DNA of 64,000 nt from an uncultured Lachnospiraceae bacterium (lineage in GTDB: Bacteria > Bacillota > Clostridia > Lachnospirales > Lachnospiraceae): positions 1 to 64,000 of the forward strand of contig CALAEX010000100.1 in assembly GCA_937891165.1 (NCBI GenBank), written 5' to 3'. Below, in pieces: positions 27,237 to 35,163 of the stretch. The notes under the pieces are model-generated. The model was given only the letters and a program-made list of their open reading frames with translations, did not search any database and was not told where the DNA came from. A program made the position numbers and the translations under genes. The number at the start of each line of letters is the position of its first letter. The stretch's first letter is position 1.

Positions 27237-28032
27237 TATACCAGATTTAATACAAGATATAGAAAAACGAATGGTTGCTTTGGGTTATGAAGATTTTGAA
27301 GAACTTTATAGTCCAGACCATGATGCTAAATCTTTAGCAGTTCTTAAAAGAAGGCTTATGAATGAAGCTAGAGAAATGAGAGAACTGAAAAAGAAGAAAT
27401 CGAGAATTCCAAAAGGTTTAAAAGATATCTTAAGTAAGTTGAGTAAGATATATAAACATGACCTTTATATCTATAATGCCAGATTTATTATTCCAGGAAA
27501 TACATCTCAGGAATCATTAAAAGGACGATTTATCGTTACTATGAAAGATGATTATGTAGAATTTATAGAAATGATTTGCCCTCGGGATACTATGATTTAT
27601 ATCGAAGATATTTCGAAATTAAAGAAACTAATAGATGTTTTTCCTACAAAGGCGGAAGCTATATATCCAAATGGTTTAGAAACCAAAATTATCCAGATAG
27701 AGACAAATCGTTTGGAATCCTTAAAAGAAAAAATGAATGAAGAACTTGAATATATTAAGATCGATACAGAGCATTTTATTCCGTTAGTTATTAATGATGA
27801 AAATGACCCTGAAATTATTACTCTTAAAAAGAAGTTCGATATTCAATTTAAAGAATATCCAAATATAGAAGCCAATATTCAGTTATTTCCACTATATACA
27901 GAAAAAGAAAAACCATTTATAGAATTTATGTCAGATTTCTATAATCAAAATAGTGGAATTACTTTATATTATGCAAGATTTCATATGAGTCATACTTTTT
28001 TTGACACATATTTTAAAATTTTGTATTTTTAG
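27229..28032 (+). CDS. Hypothetical protein translationally coupled to DNA polymerase
   Basis: 267 residues, TTG start inside the end of the polymerase gene with AGGAGG 8 bases upstream. The N-terminal 70 residues are highly charged helices (MRELKKKKSRIPKGL), followed by mixed beta/alpha segments (GRFIVTMKDDYVEFIEMI). I see no polymerase motif B or C. A replication accessory role such as a clamp or primase subunit would fit the coupling, but no family was recognised. Confidence 0.65.
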   Translation: MPSIPDLIQDIEKRMVALGYEDFEELYSPDHDAKSLAVLKRRLMNEAREMRELKKKKSRIPKGLKDILSKLSKIYKHDLYIYNARFIIPGNTSQESLKGRFIVTMKDDYVEFIEMICPRDTMIYIEDISKLKKLIDVFPTKAEAIYPNGLETKIIQIETNRLESLKEKMNEELEYIKIDTEHFIPLVINDENDPEIITLKKKFDIQFKEYPNIEANIQLFPLYTEKEKPFIEFMSDFYNQNSGITLYYARFHMSHTFFDTYFKILYF

Positions 28033-28043
28033 GAGAAATTATA

Positions 28044-28712
28044 ATGAAGTATTATAGACTTAGTATTCATAGAGTACTAACCAAACAAAAGAAAGAAATT
28101 AAAAAGATACTGGGATTTATTCCAGTATTTTGTACTAAAACATACGATGAGCCCATTACTATAATGACAGATATCATTATATTTGATGATTGGGCTCTTA
28201 ATAGTAGTTATGTAAAAAATCTAATTGATGTGGCTATTACTAGATATTTAGATGATATGAATATTCCAATAGAAGAACATCCAAGAGTGAGAGATTTAGA
28301 GATTGGCTATGATAATATCCAGTTTGATCATCATGAAATTTTATTTGAAGAAATTGATCCGTTATTAATATATGAATCAAACATACTTCAGATATATAAT
28401 CAAATAAATACATGGGGTGAGGAAGTTATCTGTCCTTTATATGATTCAAGTGTACAATCTTTAGATTTTTTAAAATCAGGTAAACCATTTAATTTTGTTA
28501 GTGGGTCTAATTTAGATCCAGATGATGGAAAGGTTATTTTATGGATGGAGGAAGCCGAGGTTTGTGGAACTGGATATTATATAAAAAGCAATATCAGAAA
28601 TGTTATTTTTGATACTATGGAGCCAAGACAATTGTTGCCACATATATTAATTGATGAAGAAATGATGGAAAGGATAAAGAAAATAAATGAACGAGAAAGT
28701 ATTAGAAGTTAG
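28044..28712 (+). CDS. Hypothetical protein
   Basis: 222 residues behind TTAGGAGAAATTATA, in the replication operon. Alpha/beta in appearance with a DWALNSSYVKNLIDVAITRYL helix and a NFVSGSNLDPDDGK loop. Its end overlaps the next gene by 26 bases, indicating coupling. Function unknown. Confidence 0.6.
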   Translation: MKYYRLSIHRVLTKQKKEIKKILGFIPVFCTKTYDEPITIMTDIIIFDDWALNSSYVKNLIDVAITRYLDDMNIPIEEHPRVRDLEIGYDNIQFDHHEILFEEIDPLLIYESNILQIYNQINTWGEEVICPLYDSSVQSLDFLKSGKPFNFVSGSNLDPDDGKVILWMEEAEVCGTGYYIKSNIRNVIFDTMEPRQLLPHILIDEEMMERIKKINERESIRS

Positions 28713-29145
28713 TTTAGAAAACTCATTAGCTGATAAATTAGCGGATATCGCTATTGCAGAAATGAGTGATGATGAAATTAAAAATATTACAAAACAGTGT
28801 CTTGATAAATTAGATACTTGGAGAAATGATAAAAATCTATGGAATCGTAAAGTGACAAAAGTAGAAGAAGAAATATTAAGACGATTCTATTATAAAGTTG
28901 GTGAAAGAGTAAATAAACTTCTTGAAGAGGATGAAGAATTTACAGCTACTGTTGATATGGAAGCAAGACGTATTATACGAATTTCCAGAGAAGCGGCTGA
29001 AAAATATATGGTGGAAGCTATGGCTCGTAGAATGTGCTTACAATACTCAGATTTTGATGGTCAAAAACAAAAAATGGATATGGGTGTGATTTGTAATGAA
29101 CTACTATCAAATCATATGCAACATTTGCATAGTGTGCCTTATTAG
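28687..29145 (+). CDS. Hypothetical helical protein
   Basis: 152 residues; its start lies inside the preceding gene behind GAAAGGATAAAGAAAATAA. Nearly all helix and rich in Glu, Lys and Arg, without catalytic motif. Co-translated with the replication operon. Function unknown. Confidence 0.6.
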   Translation: MNEKVLEVSLENSLADKLADIAIAEMSDDEIKNITKQCLDKLDTWRNDKNLWNRKVTKVEEEILRRFYYKVGERVNKLLEEDEEFTATVDMEARRIIRISREAAEKYMVEAMARRMCLQYSDFDGQKQKMDMGVICNELLSNHMQHLHSVPY

Positions 29146-29159
29146 AAAGGATTAAGATT

Positions 29160-29627
29160 ATGATAACCGAAGAGTCAGTAACCAATTTATTAGAATTTAT
29201 GAGAGCAAATCAAATACCAACTGATGAAGTGAGGCATTATAAGAGAGTAATGACCTACGCTTATCAGAATTTTAGGATGTATAAATATCCATTAAAAATC
29301 AATGAGCATTATATTTCTTTTGTTGCATTAGCACATGACTTAATAGAAGATGGTTATGCTACCATTGATGAGTTAATGACTTTAGTTGAGAAAACTGAAG
29401 AAAATGGTGTTTTTATTACCAGTATAATACTGGACTTAGATTTATTAACACATAATAAATCAGATAACTATCTTGAGTATATTGCTCGTATAAGAAAAAA
29501 TAGTTTTGTATCTCCATCGGCATATCTTGTAAAGTTGGCAGATATTAAAGACCATTTAAGTCAGTCTAGTACATTAACAGAAAAATTAAAAGATAAGTAT
29601 GTAAAAGCATTAGCAGTGCTTTTATAA
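29160..29627 (+). CDS. Small HD-domain hydrolase, RelA/SpoT-like
   Basis: 155 residues behind GAAAGGATTAAG. VALAHDLIEDGYATIDEL (HD at 59-60, ED at 63-64) followed by LVKLADIKDHLSQS reproduces the H-D-x-x-E-D ... K-x-A-D pattern of the hydrolase half of RelA/SpoT and of small alarmone hydrolases (Mesh1). No synthetase domain is present and the size fits a stand-alone hydrolase. A likely role is degrading host (p)ppGpp or a related nucleotide, which would keep biosynthesis running during infection. Substrate is inference. Confidence 0.65.
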   Translation: MITEESVTNLLEFMRANQIPTDEVRHYKRVMTYAYQNFRMYKYPLKINEHYISFVALAHDLIEDGYATIDELMTLVEKTEENGVFITSIILDLDLLTHNKSDNYLEYIARIRKNSFVSPSAYLVKLADIKDHLSQSSTLTEKLKDKYVKALAVLL

Positions 29628-29633
29628 AAGATA

Positions 29634-29671
29634 TACCACTACATGGATTTTCCATGTAGTGGTATTTTTAC
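29634..29671 (+). terminator. Terminator, copy 1 of a repeated hairpin
   Basis: TACCACTACATGGA pairs with TCCATGTAGTGGTA, followed by TTTTTA. The same stem recurs at 30527 and 32380. Confidence 0.85.
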
Positions 29672-29729
29672 CAAAAAAAACAAAAATATAATATCAAAGT
29701 AAACTGATAACGAGAAAGGATAAATATAA

Positions 29730-30518
29730 ATGGCTACTTATGTAGAATTACTTGACATTGTGTTAGAAGCATCTCATGGGAAATTAAAATATGACTTTCG
29801 ATCTGGGTTTGATATAGATTCCGGTCATGCTGTGAAAATAATATATTCTCTGAATAATATTAAAGTTGATGATATTGGAGAAGGGTATCAAAAGTCGAAA
29901 CGAAATACAAAAACTAAAGAAGAAAATATAAATGATATACAGAAAAATATTTCTAAAAAAGGAAATATGGATCATGTTTCTCACGGTCAAAAAATTCTTG
30001 CGATTGTTGATAGGGTAACTGGTAAAAAGCTACAGTCAGCTAACGTTATTGGACCATATGCGCCATCTGTAGATTCTGGTAGTTTAAAATTAAGAAATAG
30101 TGTAAAAGAATACTATGATTCCAAAGATAAGGATTTTAAAAATAGATATATTCAATCTTTAAAAGTTGGCGATGTCGATAATAGTAAATCATTTAAAACC
30201 ACACATTGGTGTAAGAAAGATACTAGCGAAAAGAAGTTACGAAATGGTAATGTCTATAAAGCAGATAATTCCAATATGAGACGTCAGTCTATGGAATCTT
30301 TAAAGTATGGAAGAGGTTCGAAACTGAATGATATTAAACCATCATTTATAGTAGGATCAGAACCAACTTATAACCACCCATCAAAAAGAGACATAAAAAG
30401 AAATCCAAATGCATATTTAAAAGAATCAGTAGACTTCATCAAACTTGATATTTATGAATCGTGGTATTCAGGAGAAATCTCTTTAGAAGAACGTGATTTA
30501 TTATTACAAAATTTTTAA
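29730..30518 (+). CDS. Tagged virion-associated protein candidate, paralogue A
   Basis: 262 residues behind GAGAAAGGATAAATA. The N-terminus MATYVELLDIVLEASHGKL resembles the T4 capsid-targeting sequence (M-K-T-Y-Q-E-F-I-A-E-A). The C-terminus carries the shared module, from ESVDF through YESWYSGEISLEERDLLL. The middle (KGNMDHVSHGQKILAIVDRV, SLKYGRGSKLNDI) is shared with the convergent paralogue at 30561-31457. Basic overall, no catalytic motif recognised. I infer an internal head protein possibly delivered with DNA. An ACAAAAATATAA class II-like element lies near 29688. Confidence 0.7.
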   Translation: MATYVELLDIVLEASHGKLKYDFRSGFDIDSGHAVKIIYSLNNIKVDDIGEGYQKSKRNTKTKEENINDIQKNISKKGNMDHVSHGQKILAIVDRVTGKKLQSANVIGPYAPSVDSGSLKLRNSVKEYYDSKDKDFKNRYIQSLKVGDVDNSKSFKTTHWCKKDTSEKKLRNGNVYKADNSNMRRQSMESLKYGRGSKLNDIKPSFIVGSEPTYNHPSKRDIKRNPNAYLKESVDFIKLDIYESWYSGEISLEERDLLLQNF

Positions 30519-30526
30519 AATATAAA

Positions 30527-30555
30527 ACCACTACATGGAAAATCCATGTAGTGGT
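30527..30555. terminator. Bidirectional terminator, copy 2 of a repeated hairpin
   Basis: ACCACTACATGGA pairs with TCCATGTAGTGGT between the two convergent paralogues. Confidence 0.8.
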
Positions 30556-30560
30556 AATTA

Positions 30561-31457
30561 TTATAATTGACCTATCAATAAATCTCTTTCTTCTGATGTG
30601 ATATCATTATTATACCACGATTCATAAATAGATAATTTCAAGTCATCAGCTGATTCAAATAAATTGATTCCAAGACCTTTCATTAAATTATTTAATTGAG
30701 ATTTGTGAGAATCTCTTTCTTTCTTTTCTTTCTCGATAGCATTATATCTTTCTTTATTTTGTTTTTTATCTTTTTTAGAAGGGTGGTTATACAGTGCTGG
30801 TTGACCGGGCATATATGTACCACGAAGGTCATTTGCTTTAGCACCACGACCATATTTTAAAGATTCACCCTCAGTTCTACGTGGAATAGTTTCATCGTTT
30901 TTAACTTCACGAACTTTCCCATCTACGGTACGTTTTGTGGTTGATGTGTCATGATTCATCCATTTTGTGGTTTTGAATGTAGAAGAATTGTCCACAGCCC
31001 CAGCTTTAATGGATTTTACATATTTCTTTTTAAGTTCTCCACCATTAGCATTATATGCTTTATGAAGTCTATCTACATTTAATTCCATATTAGAGTGACC
31101 ACTTCTGCTCTGGTTAACATAGTCACAATGTGGTCCAACGATATTTGCACTATCAAGTTTCTTCCCAGTAACTCTATCTATAATAGTAAGGATTTTTTGA
31201 CCATGTGATTTATGGTCCATGTTCCCTTTCTTAGCTATATTTTTCTGAATATCTGAAACGACTTTTTCTTTACTATCTTTGGTTTTGGATGCATTCATAT
31301 AACCATCACCAATGTCATCCACTTTAACCCCAGCTAAGTCATATACTATTTTTAACGCATGACCTGTGTCATAATCAAAAGCTGCCCTGAAATCATATTT
31401 TAATTTACCATGAGAAGCTTCTAAAACAAGATCTACTATTTCTGCATAAGTACTCAT
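30561..31457 (-). CDS. Tagged virion-associated protein candidate, paralogue B
   Basis: 298 residues from the ATG at 31457 (GAGGTG 7 bases upstream). Begins MSTYAEIVDLVLEASHGKL and ends ESADDLKLSIYESWYNND with ITSEERDLLIGQL, the same N- and C-terminal sequences as its neighbour on the other strand. The central region is about half identical to paralogue A (YDFRAAFDYDTGHALKIVYD, KKGNMDHKSHGQKIL) but longer and strongly basic. The pair looks like an inverted duplication. Function unknown; internal virion protein by inference. Confidence 0.7.
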   Translation of the reverse strand: MSTYAEIVDLVLEASHGKLKYDFRAAFDYDTGHALKIVYDLAGVKVDDIGDGYMNASKTKDSKEKVVSDIQKNIAKKGNMDHKSHGQKILTIIDRVTGKKLDSANIVGPHCDYVNQSRSGHSNMELNVDRLHKAYNANGGELKKKYVKSIKAGAVDNSSTFKTTKWMNHDTSTTKRTVDGKVREVKNDETIPRRTEGESLKYGRGAKANDLRGTYMPGQPALYNHPSKKDKKQNKERYNAIEKEKKERDSHKSQLNNLMKGLGINLFESADDLKLSIYESWYNNDITSEERDLLIGQL

Positions 31458-31526
31458 AATTGGCACCTCGTAAATTATTATTTTGGATTATTTTATTGTC
31501 CCATAGTATTATCGAATATTTTAGAA

Positions 31527-31537
31527 ATATATTATTT
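31527..31537 (+). promoter_or_regulatory. Class I promoter-like element
   Basis: ATATATTATTT, 35 bases before the PARG-like start. Confidence 0.55.
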
Positions 31538-31571
31538 TTGCGAAATAAAACACAAATGGAGGTATTTGTAT

Positions 31572-32372
31572 ATGGAAAAATTTAATACTGAAACTATAAA
31601 GAAAGCTATGAAAGCTGCAGAACATATCGAATTTATTAATGAGAGTTATTATGAAGAAATTGAATATAGTAAAGAACATACAACTGAATATGATGAAATG
31701 GATTGCATAGTACGACTTATAGAATTTGATAAAAGGGTAAATATTGATACTAGTAGGGTAAGACTTTTACCATGGAAGACAATCATTGCGTTGATAGAAA
31801 CTTCCATGTGGTCGAAAGACGATGATAAAATTTGTATATTAAATTTTGCAGATTTTAAAATTCCAGGTGGAAATTTCTTAAGCGGTGCTTATGCTCAAGA
31901 AGAATATCTATGTCATCACAGTACATTACATCCGGTATTGGAATCAAAAAAAGAATATTATGAGTATAATAACGAAAATGTATTACATGATTTATATGTG
32001 GATCGTTGTTTATATTCTGAAGATATTATATTCTTTGACGAAAAACGAACAACGGACATTACAGCTGATGTAATTACTATGGCTGCACCATATGCTTTAA
32101 AATGTCAAAATCATTACTCTAAGAAAGAAATAGATTCGGTGATGGAGGGTAGAATAAAAGAAATACTAGCAATATGTGAAGAAAAGAAAGTAACTAAATT
32201 GATACTAGGAGCTTTTGGTTGTGGAGTATTTGGGAATGACCCATTAATGACAGCAAAAGCATTCAAGAAAGCGATAAGTAAAACAAATATTAAAGAATGT
32301 ATCTTTGCAATACCAGATAATGATGAAACTGGTAATTATGAAGTATTCTTTAATGTGTTGACGAATGAATAA
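31572..32372 (+). CDS. Bacterial-type poly(ADP-ribose) glycohydrolase-like macrodomain protein
   Basis: 266 residues from the ATG at 31572 (GGAGGT 8 bases upstream). NFADFKIPGGNFLSGAYAQE followed by EYLCHHSTL (GG at 99-100, QEE at 109-111) matches the TIGR02452/microbial PARG signature N-F-A-x-x-x-x-P-G-G-G-F-x-x-G-A-x-A-Q-E-E-x-L-C-R-x-S-T-L; the paired Glu residues are the catalytic ones. LILGAFGCGVFGNDP is the second macrodomain loop. Size is typical. The family removes ADP-ribose from proteins or nucleic acids. In a phage it may reverse host ADP-ribosylating defences such as DarT-type toxins; that role is inference. One Gly of GGG is replaced by Asn. Confidence 0.8.
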   Translation: MEKFNTETIKKAMKAAEHIEFINESYYEEIEYSKEHTTEYDEMDCIVRLIEFDKRVNIDTSRVRLLPWKTIIALIETSMWSKDDDKICILNFADFKIPGGNFLSGAYAQEEYLCHHSTLHPVLESKKEYYEYNNENVLHDLYVDRCLYSEDIIFFDEKRTTDITADVITMAAPYALKCQNHYSKKEIDSVMEGRIKEILAICEEKKVTKLILGAFGCGVFGNDPLMTAKAFKKAISKTNIKECIFAIPDNDETGNYEVFFNVLTNE

Positions 32373-32379
32373 ATATAAA

Positions 32380-32408
32380 ACCACTACATGGAAAATCCAT
32401 GTAGTGGT
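32380..32408. terminator. Bidirectional terminator, copy 3 of a repeated hairpin
   Basis: ACCACTACATGGA pairs with TCCATGTAGTGGT, the same as at 30527, between the PARG-like gene and the convergent 32417 gene. Confidence 0.8.
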
Positions 32409-32416
32409 AATTATTA

Positions 32417-32647
32417 TTATTCTTTTTTGGATTTATCATCCACTTTATCTTTTACTGATTTTAATTTAGATCTAATATCATCAATCTGTTCATCAGCTTC
32501 TTCATCGGAAATAAAACCTCTAGTTTCTTTTTTCTTAACCTGCTCGATTCTATCTTCCAGTTCTTTCACTTTATCAGAGTTCTCATCTTTCTTTTCATCT
32601 TTAGATGCTTCCAACATCAAAGCATATAATCTATCTAAACAACTCAT
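32417..32647 (-). CDS. Small coiled-coil protein with the N-terminal tag
   Basis: 76 residues from the ATG at 32647, which follows GAGGTG. It starts MSCLDRLYALMLEASKDE, matching the LLDxVLEAS tag of the larger proteins, and has RGFISDEEADEQIDDI near the middle, a weak version of their C-terminal module. The rest is a charged coiled coil. A class II element lies upstream. It looks like a minimal member of the tagged family, possibly a scaffold or competitor for the same binding site. Confidence 0.6.
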   Translation of the reverse strand: MSCLDRLYALMLEASKDEKKDENSDKVKELEDRIEQVKKKETRGFISDEEADEQIDDIRSKLKSVKDKVDDKSKKE

Positions 32648-32667
32648 GATTATCACCTCATATAATA

Positions 32668-32683
32668 TTTTATAAATTTGTTT
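32668..32683 (-). promoter_or_regulatory. Class II promoter-like element
   Basis: AAACAAATTTATAAAA on the minus strand upstream of 32647. Confidence 0.5.
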
Positions 32684-32707
32684 TTATATAAGGTTGTGAA
32701 TTATAGT

Positions 32708-33079
32708 TTAATCCAAGGATACCAGTGATAAACCCATACAAGATCTACTATTTACATTTACTGTGATGTAATCATTCGCTTTTATATTTTTAATGCTATA
32801 CGTTACCATTTTGATAGAGCAATCGGTACCTCTAGCTATATAACTATAATCATGAAGTTGAGTTGACGTACCAGAATTTATAACAAGTGATGCTATTAAA
32901 CTATCGGCATTTCCTATAATAGCAGATGCAGTAATAAAGCATATTACATTTGAATATGCTTTCGTGAATTTATATGTATAAGTATTTGTGTTTCCAACGT
33001 AATTTAGAATAGATGATCCTATTTTATTAACAACGATACTATTATTACTCAAAGCATCTATTTTTTCATGTAAAGTCAT
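32708..33079 (-). CDS. Tail-fibre-like C-terminal cassette 1
   Basis: 123 residues from the in-frame ATG. The reading frame continues upstream (SNVGKDSNGMTLHEKID) into the repeat at 33101, a sequence style typical of Firmicute phage tail fibres. The body is beta-rich and ends NSRSCMGLSLVSLD. A GGAAAGGA lies 14 bases before the ATG, so expression is possible, but the lack of a start beyond the repeat suggests a fibre-tip module needing fusion. One of four or five such cassettes in the window, all leftward. Confidence 0.55.
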   Translation of the reverse strand: MTLHEKIDALSNNSIVVNKIGSSILNYVGNTNTYTYKFTKAYSNVICFITASAIIGNADSLIASLVINSGTSTQLHDYSYIARGTDCSIKMVTYSIKNIKANDYITVNVNSRSCMGLSLVSLD

Positions 33080-33100
33080 ACCATTTGAGTCCTTTCCGAC

Positions 33101-33187
33101 GTTACTATTTAGCTTAATAAAAATTCTCTATCTCCCGATAAATACCGAGAGATAGAGAAAATTAATTGTGCTAAATTCAATCCCCCC
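33101..33187. repeat. Fibre-cassette repeat element, copy 1
   Basis: About 87 bases: GTTACTATTTAGCTTAAT, a strong hairpin (TCTCTATCTC / GAGATAGAGA), then ATTAATTGTGCTAAATTC and a C-run. ATTTAGC and GCTAAAT form an outer pair. Copies at 51114, 56487 and 57025 are nearly identical. The hairpin loop differs in this copy. Confidence 0.85.
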
Positions 33188-33188
33188 A

Positions 33189-33234
33189 AAAGTAACCGTA
33201 AAGTAGTTTCTCTCAATGATATATAATTTTCGTG
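33189..33234 (+). promoter_or_regulatory. Class III promoter-like element with conserved upstream block
   Basis: GTAAAGTAGTTT, spacer, TGATATATAATTTTCGTG; almost the same 50 bases as at 10221. Followed by the leader hairpin and the gene at 33366. Confidence 0.65.
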
Positions 33235-33262
33235 AATCAAAGTAAATAAAAACTAAATAACG

Positions 33263-33290
33263 TACGGTACAAAGTCAGAATAACTCCGTA
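33263..33290 (+). promoter_or_regulatory. Leader hairpin, covarying family
   Basis: TACGG (33263-33267) pairs with CCGTA (33286-33290) around AAAGTCAGAATAA. A second leader element, GGGTGGAGAT...ATCAAGAGCCC (33331-33353), directly precedes AGGAGG and is shared with 61324-61350. Confidence 0.6.
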
Positions 33291-33365
33291 GTGGACTTAG
33301 ACTAGTCGAAAAGGTCAAATTTAATATTGTGGGTGGAGATAATATCAAGAGCCCAGGAGGTATAT

Positions 33366-33713
33366 ATGAAAAAAGTTTTATGGTTTTCACGACATGAGAT
33401 GAGCGTGGAACAGAAAGCTGCGCTCGGCAATAATATTGAAATTTTGCAGGTTAATAAAACAATTAACTCTGCAAGAGAACTCTCTTCTGAGATTGAAGAG
33501 TGTGACATCATTGCGATTGTTGCACCTATTGGTCTACAGGCAGAGTTTCTGAGACTGGCAGGAAATAAACCAGTTATCACAGCTGTATCAGACCGTGTAT
33601 TCGTTAAGGCAGAAGACGGGACTGAAGATAAAGTTCAGTTCGTATTTAACCGCTGGGAGCGATTACTTAAGATAGAGGTTATTAAAGAAACCTTTATCCC
33701 AGAAGAAGCTTAA
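33366..33713 (+). CDS. Small alpha/beta protein under a structured leader
   Basis: 115 residues from the ATG at 33366 (AGGAGGTATAT upstream). It begins KKVLWFSRHEMSVEQKAAL, then alternating strand and helix (CDIIAIVAPIGLQAEFL, KPVITAVSDRVFV), a Rossmann-like pattern. The leader and codon use suggest high expression. I do not recognise the family with certainty; proteins starting 'W-F/L-S-R-H-x-x-x-x-E-Q' occur on mobile elements, but I know of no function. Confidence 0.65.
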   Translation: MKKVLWFSRHEMSVEQKAALGNNIEILQVNKTINSARELSSEIEECDIIAIVAPIGLQAEFLRLAGNKPVITAVSDRVFVKAEDGTEDKVQFVFNRWERLLKIEVIKETFIPEEA

Positions 33714-33728
33714 GCTTCTTCTTTTTTT
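33701..33728 (+). terminator. Rho-independent terminator
   Basis: AGAAGAAGCT pairs with AGCTTCTTCT, followed by seven T; it overlaps the stop of the previous gene. Confidence 0.85.
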
Positions 33729-33780
33729 AATTATTTATACAACTATTAAATTAAACGTATGAAAGGAGGTGAGTGATATA

Positions 33781-34068
33781 ATGGCTTATAGTGTATTGGA
33801 ACTGACTAATCCAGATATCTTTTTAAATGCCTTTACAAAAGAAAATATTATTTCAGTTATGGTTTTATTATTGGTAGTGATTGTAACATTAATTTACCCA
33901 ATTGACGACGGGTATGTTCGCGAAAAATCTACAAATCATAATATGGAAGATATTATTGATTGTATGACAGTATCCAAAGGATATATCGGACGACGGTACG
34001 TGAAAGATATTACATATGTAAGGAAGCTACACTCACTGGTATATGCTCAGTCATTGCATCCCGTTTGA
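33781..34068 (+). CDS. Small protein with one membrane helix
   Basis: 95 residues from the ATG at 33781; AAAGGAGGTGAG lies 9 bases upstream, and the in-frame GTG at 33769 overlaps that site. One hydrophobic helix near 22-40 (IISVMVLLLVVIVTLIYP), then a soluble basic C-terminal part (GYIGRRYVKDITYVRKL). No family recognised. Confidence 0.6.
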   Translation: MAYSVLELTNPDIFLNAFTKENIISVMVLLLVVIVTLIYPIDDGYVREKSTNHNMEDIIDCMTVSKGYIGRRYVKDITYVRKLHSLVYAQSLHPV

Positions 34069-34300
34069 GAAATCTTGGGGTTTAATATCTTAGCGGAATA
34101 TTATAAAAATTTATAGTGATGTGGATGTTATTATATGACGAAGCTTGGTATTGACGACCCGTCCACATCTAGTGGCTACTATAAAATCGGAAGTACGCTA
34201 ATACAAAAAAGAAATTATTGAGCAGATTACTTATATACAGACAGTATATTCCTTATTTAAGGCAGCGATCTTATTTAGCTTCGCTGCCTTTCTTTATACG
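34069..34300 (+). ncRNA. Structured RNA candidate in an intergenic gap
   Basis: A 280-base gap without an ORF. GATGTGGA and TCCACATC form an 8-bp stem enclosing about 36 bases (near 34118-34170), followed by a conserved-looking single-stranded part and a strong terminator at 34259. GC-rich patches stand out against the surrounding AT-rich DNA. It may be a small RNA, or the leader of 34350 if the terminator is conditional. No known riboswitch or ribozyme core was recognised. Confidence 0.4.
34259..34296 (+). terminator. Rho-independent terminator upstream of 34350
   Basis: AAGGCAGCGA pairs with TCGCTGCCTT, followed by TCTTTAT. It lies before, not after, a gene, so it ends the candidate RNA. 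Confidence 0.75.
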
Positions 34301-34349
34301 TTTAGTGATACAAAATATTAATTATTTAGAAAGGATTTTAATAAAATCT

Positions 34350-34628
34350 ATGAGTGAAAGAATTATTAAACCTGGTGACATTGTACGTCATTTTAAACGT
34401 CAGTGGTGTAATCCTGCTGAATTGACAAATAAAAAATATTTGTATAAAGTAATTGGCGAAGCTATACATACTGAAACTGAAGAGAAATTAATCTGTTATC
34501 AGGCGTTATATGGTGATCATCAGATTTATTGCCGACCGAAGGAAATGTTTATGTCTGAGGTTGACCGTGAAAAATATCCAGACTGTACACAGAAGTATCG
34601 TTTGGAAGTAGTTCATTCTATAGAATAA
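34350..34628 (+). CDS. DUF1653 family protein
   Basis: 92 residues from the ATG at 34350 (AGAAAGGAT upstream; an open frame extends to 34218 through the terminator and is not used). [51 protein letters not shown] and [14 protein letters not shown] follow the DUF1653 pattern step by step. The family is a small SH3-like beta protein common in bacteria and phages, with no established function. Confidence 0.75.
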   Translation: MSERIIKPGDIVRHFKRQWCNPAELTNKKYLYKVIGEAIHTETEEKLICYQALYGDHQIYCRPKEMFMSEVDREKYPDCTQKYRLEVVHSIE

Positions 34629-34705
34629 GTATATTTTTTAAGGAAGTTGAATACACTTTTCTAAATCCATAGGGAAAAATAGATGAGAAAGGTGGTTTAT
34701 ATAAA

Positions 34706-35083
34706 ATGGCTTTAATCAGTGCAGAAAGATTACATCGTTGGAAATGTGTTTATTGTGGATCAAAAGATAAAAATATTGTTGCATTAAATGCACGAATTCG
34801 CGAGGAAGATATGAATGTGGTAGAACCACATGAATATGAAAAAGGTGTTAAACCTGCAGTGAAGATTGTAACTTGTTCGCAATGTGGTCATACCATGATA
34901 TTTGGTCATTCTGCATTTGCAGTAGCAAGTGCACTTTCACAGTTTAAAGATTTTTCATTCGCTAAAAGTGAAGAATTTGTTAAACAGGCTCACGATATGA
35001 ATCACATAGATCCAAAATGTAATCCACATAATGAAGAAAGAATTAAAAACTTAATTAAAGATAAGTTTAAACCAATAAGATAA
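34706..35083 (+). CDS. Zinc-ribbon protein
   Basis: 125 residues behind GAGAAAGGTGG. RWKCVYCGSKD near residues 12-22 and IVTCSQCGHTM near 53-63 form a CxxC...CxxC zinc ribbon, followed by a helical basic tail with HIDPKCNPHNEE. Such ribbons occur in transcription factors and nucleic-acid-binding proteins; in a phage with its own polymerase a transcription role is conceivable but not shown. Confidence 0.65.
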   Translation: MALISAERLHRWKCVYCGSKDKNIVALNARIREEDMNVVEPHEYEKGVKPAVKIVTCSQCGHTMIFGHSAFAVASALSQFKDFSFAKSEEFVKQAHDMNHIDPKCNPHNEERIKNLIKDKFKPIR

Positions 35084-35163
35084 GATACCTAACGATAAAT
35101 GAAGGTTGAGAATATTCAGATTTTTTATTAACTATATGAAATGAAAAGGTAGGTTATAAAAAA

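Noticed and set aside
27229..28032. C-terminal half of DNA polymerase
   Set aside because: No motif B or C, and the sequence does not resemble palm or thumb regions.
34118..34175. Hammerhead ribozyme (TGACGAAG near a closing stem)
   Set aside because: The CTGANGA...GAAA core is not present in the required order.
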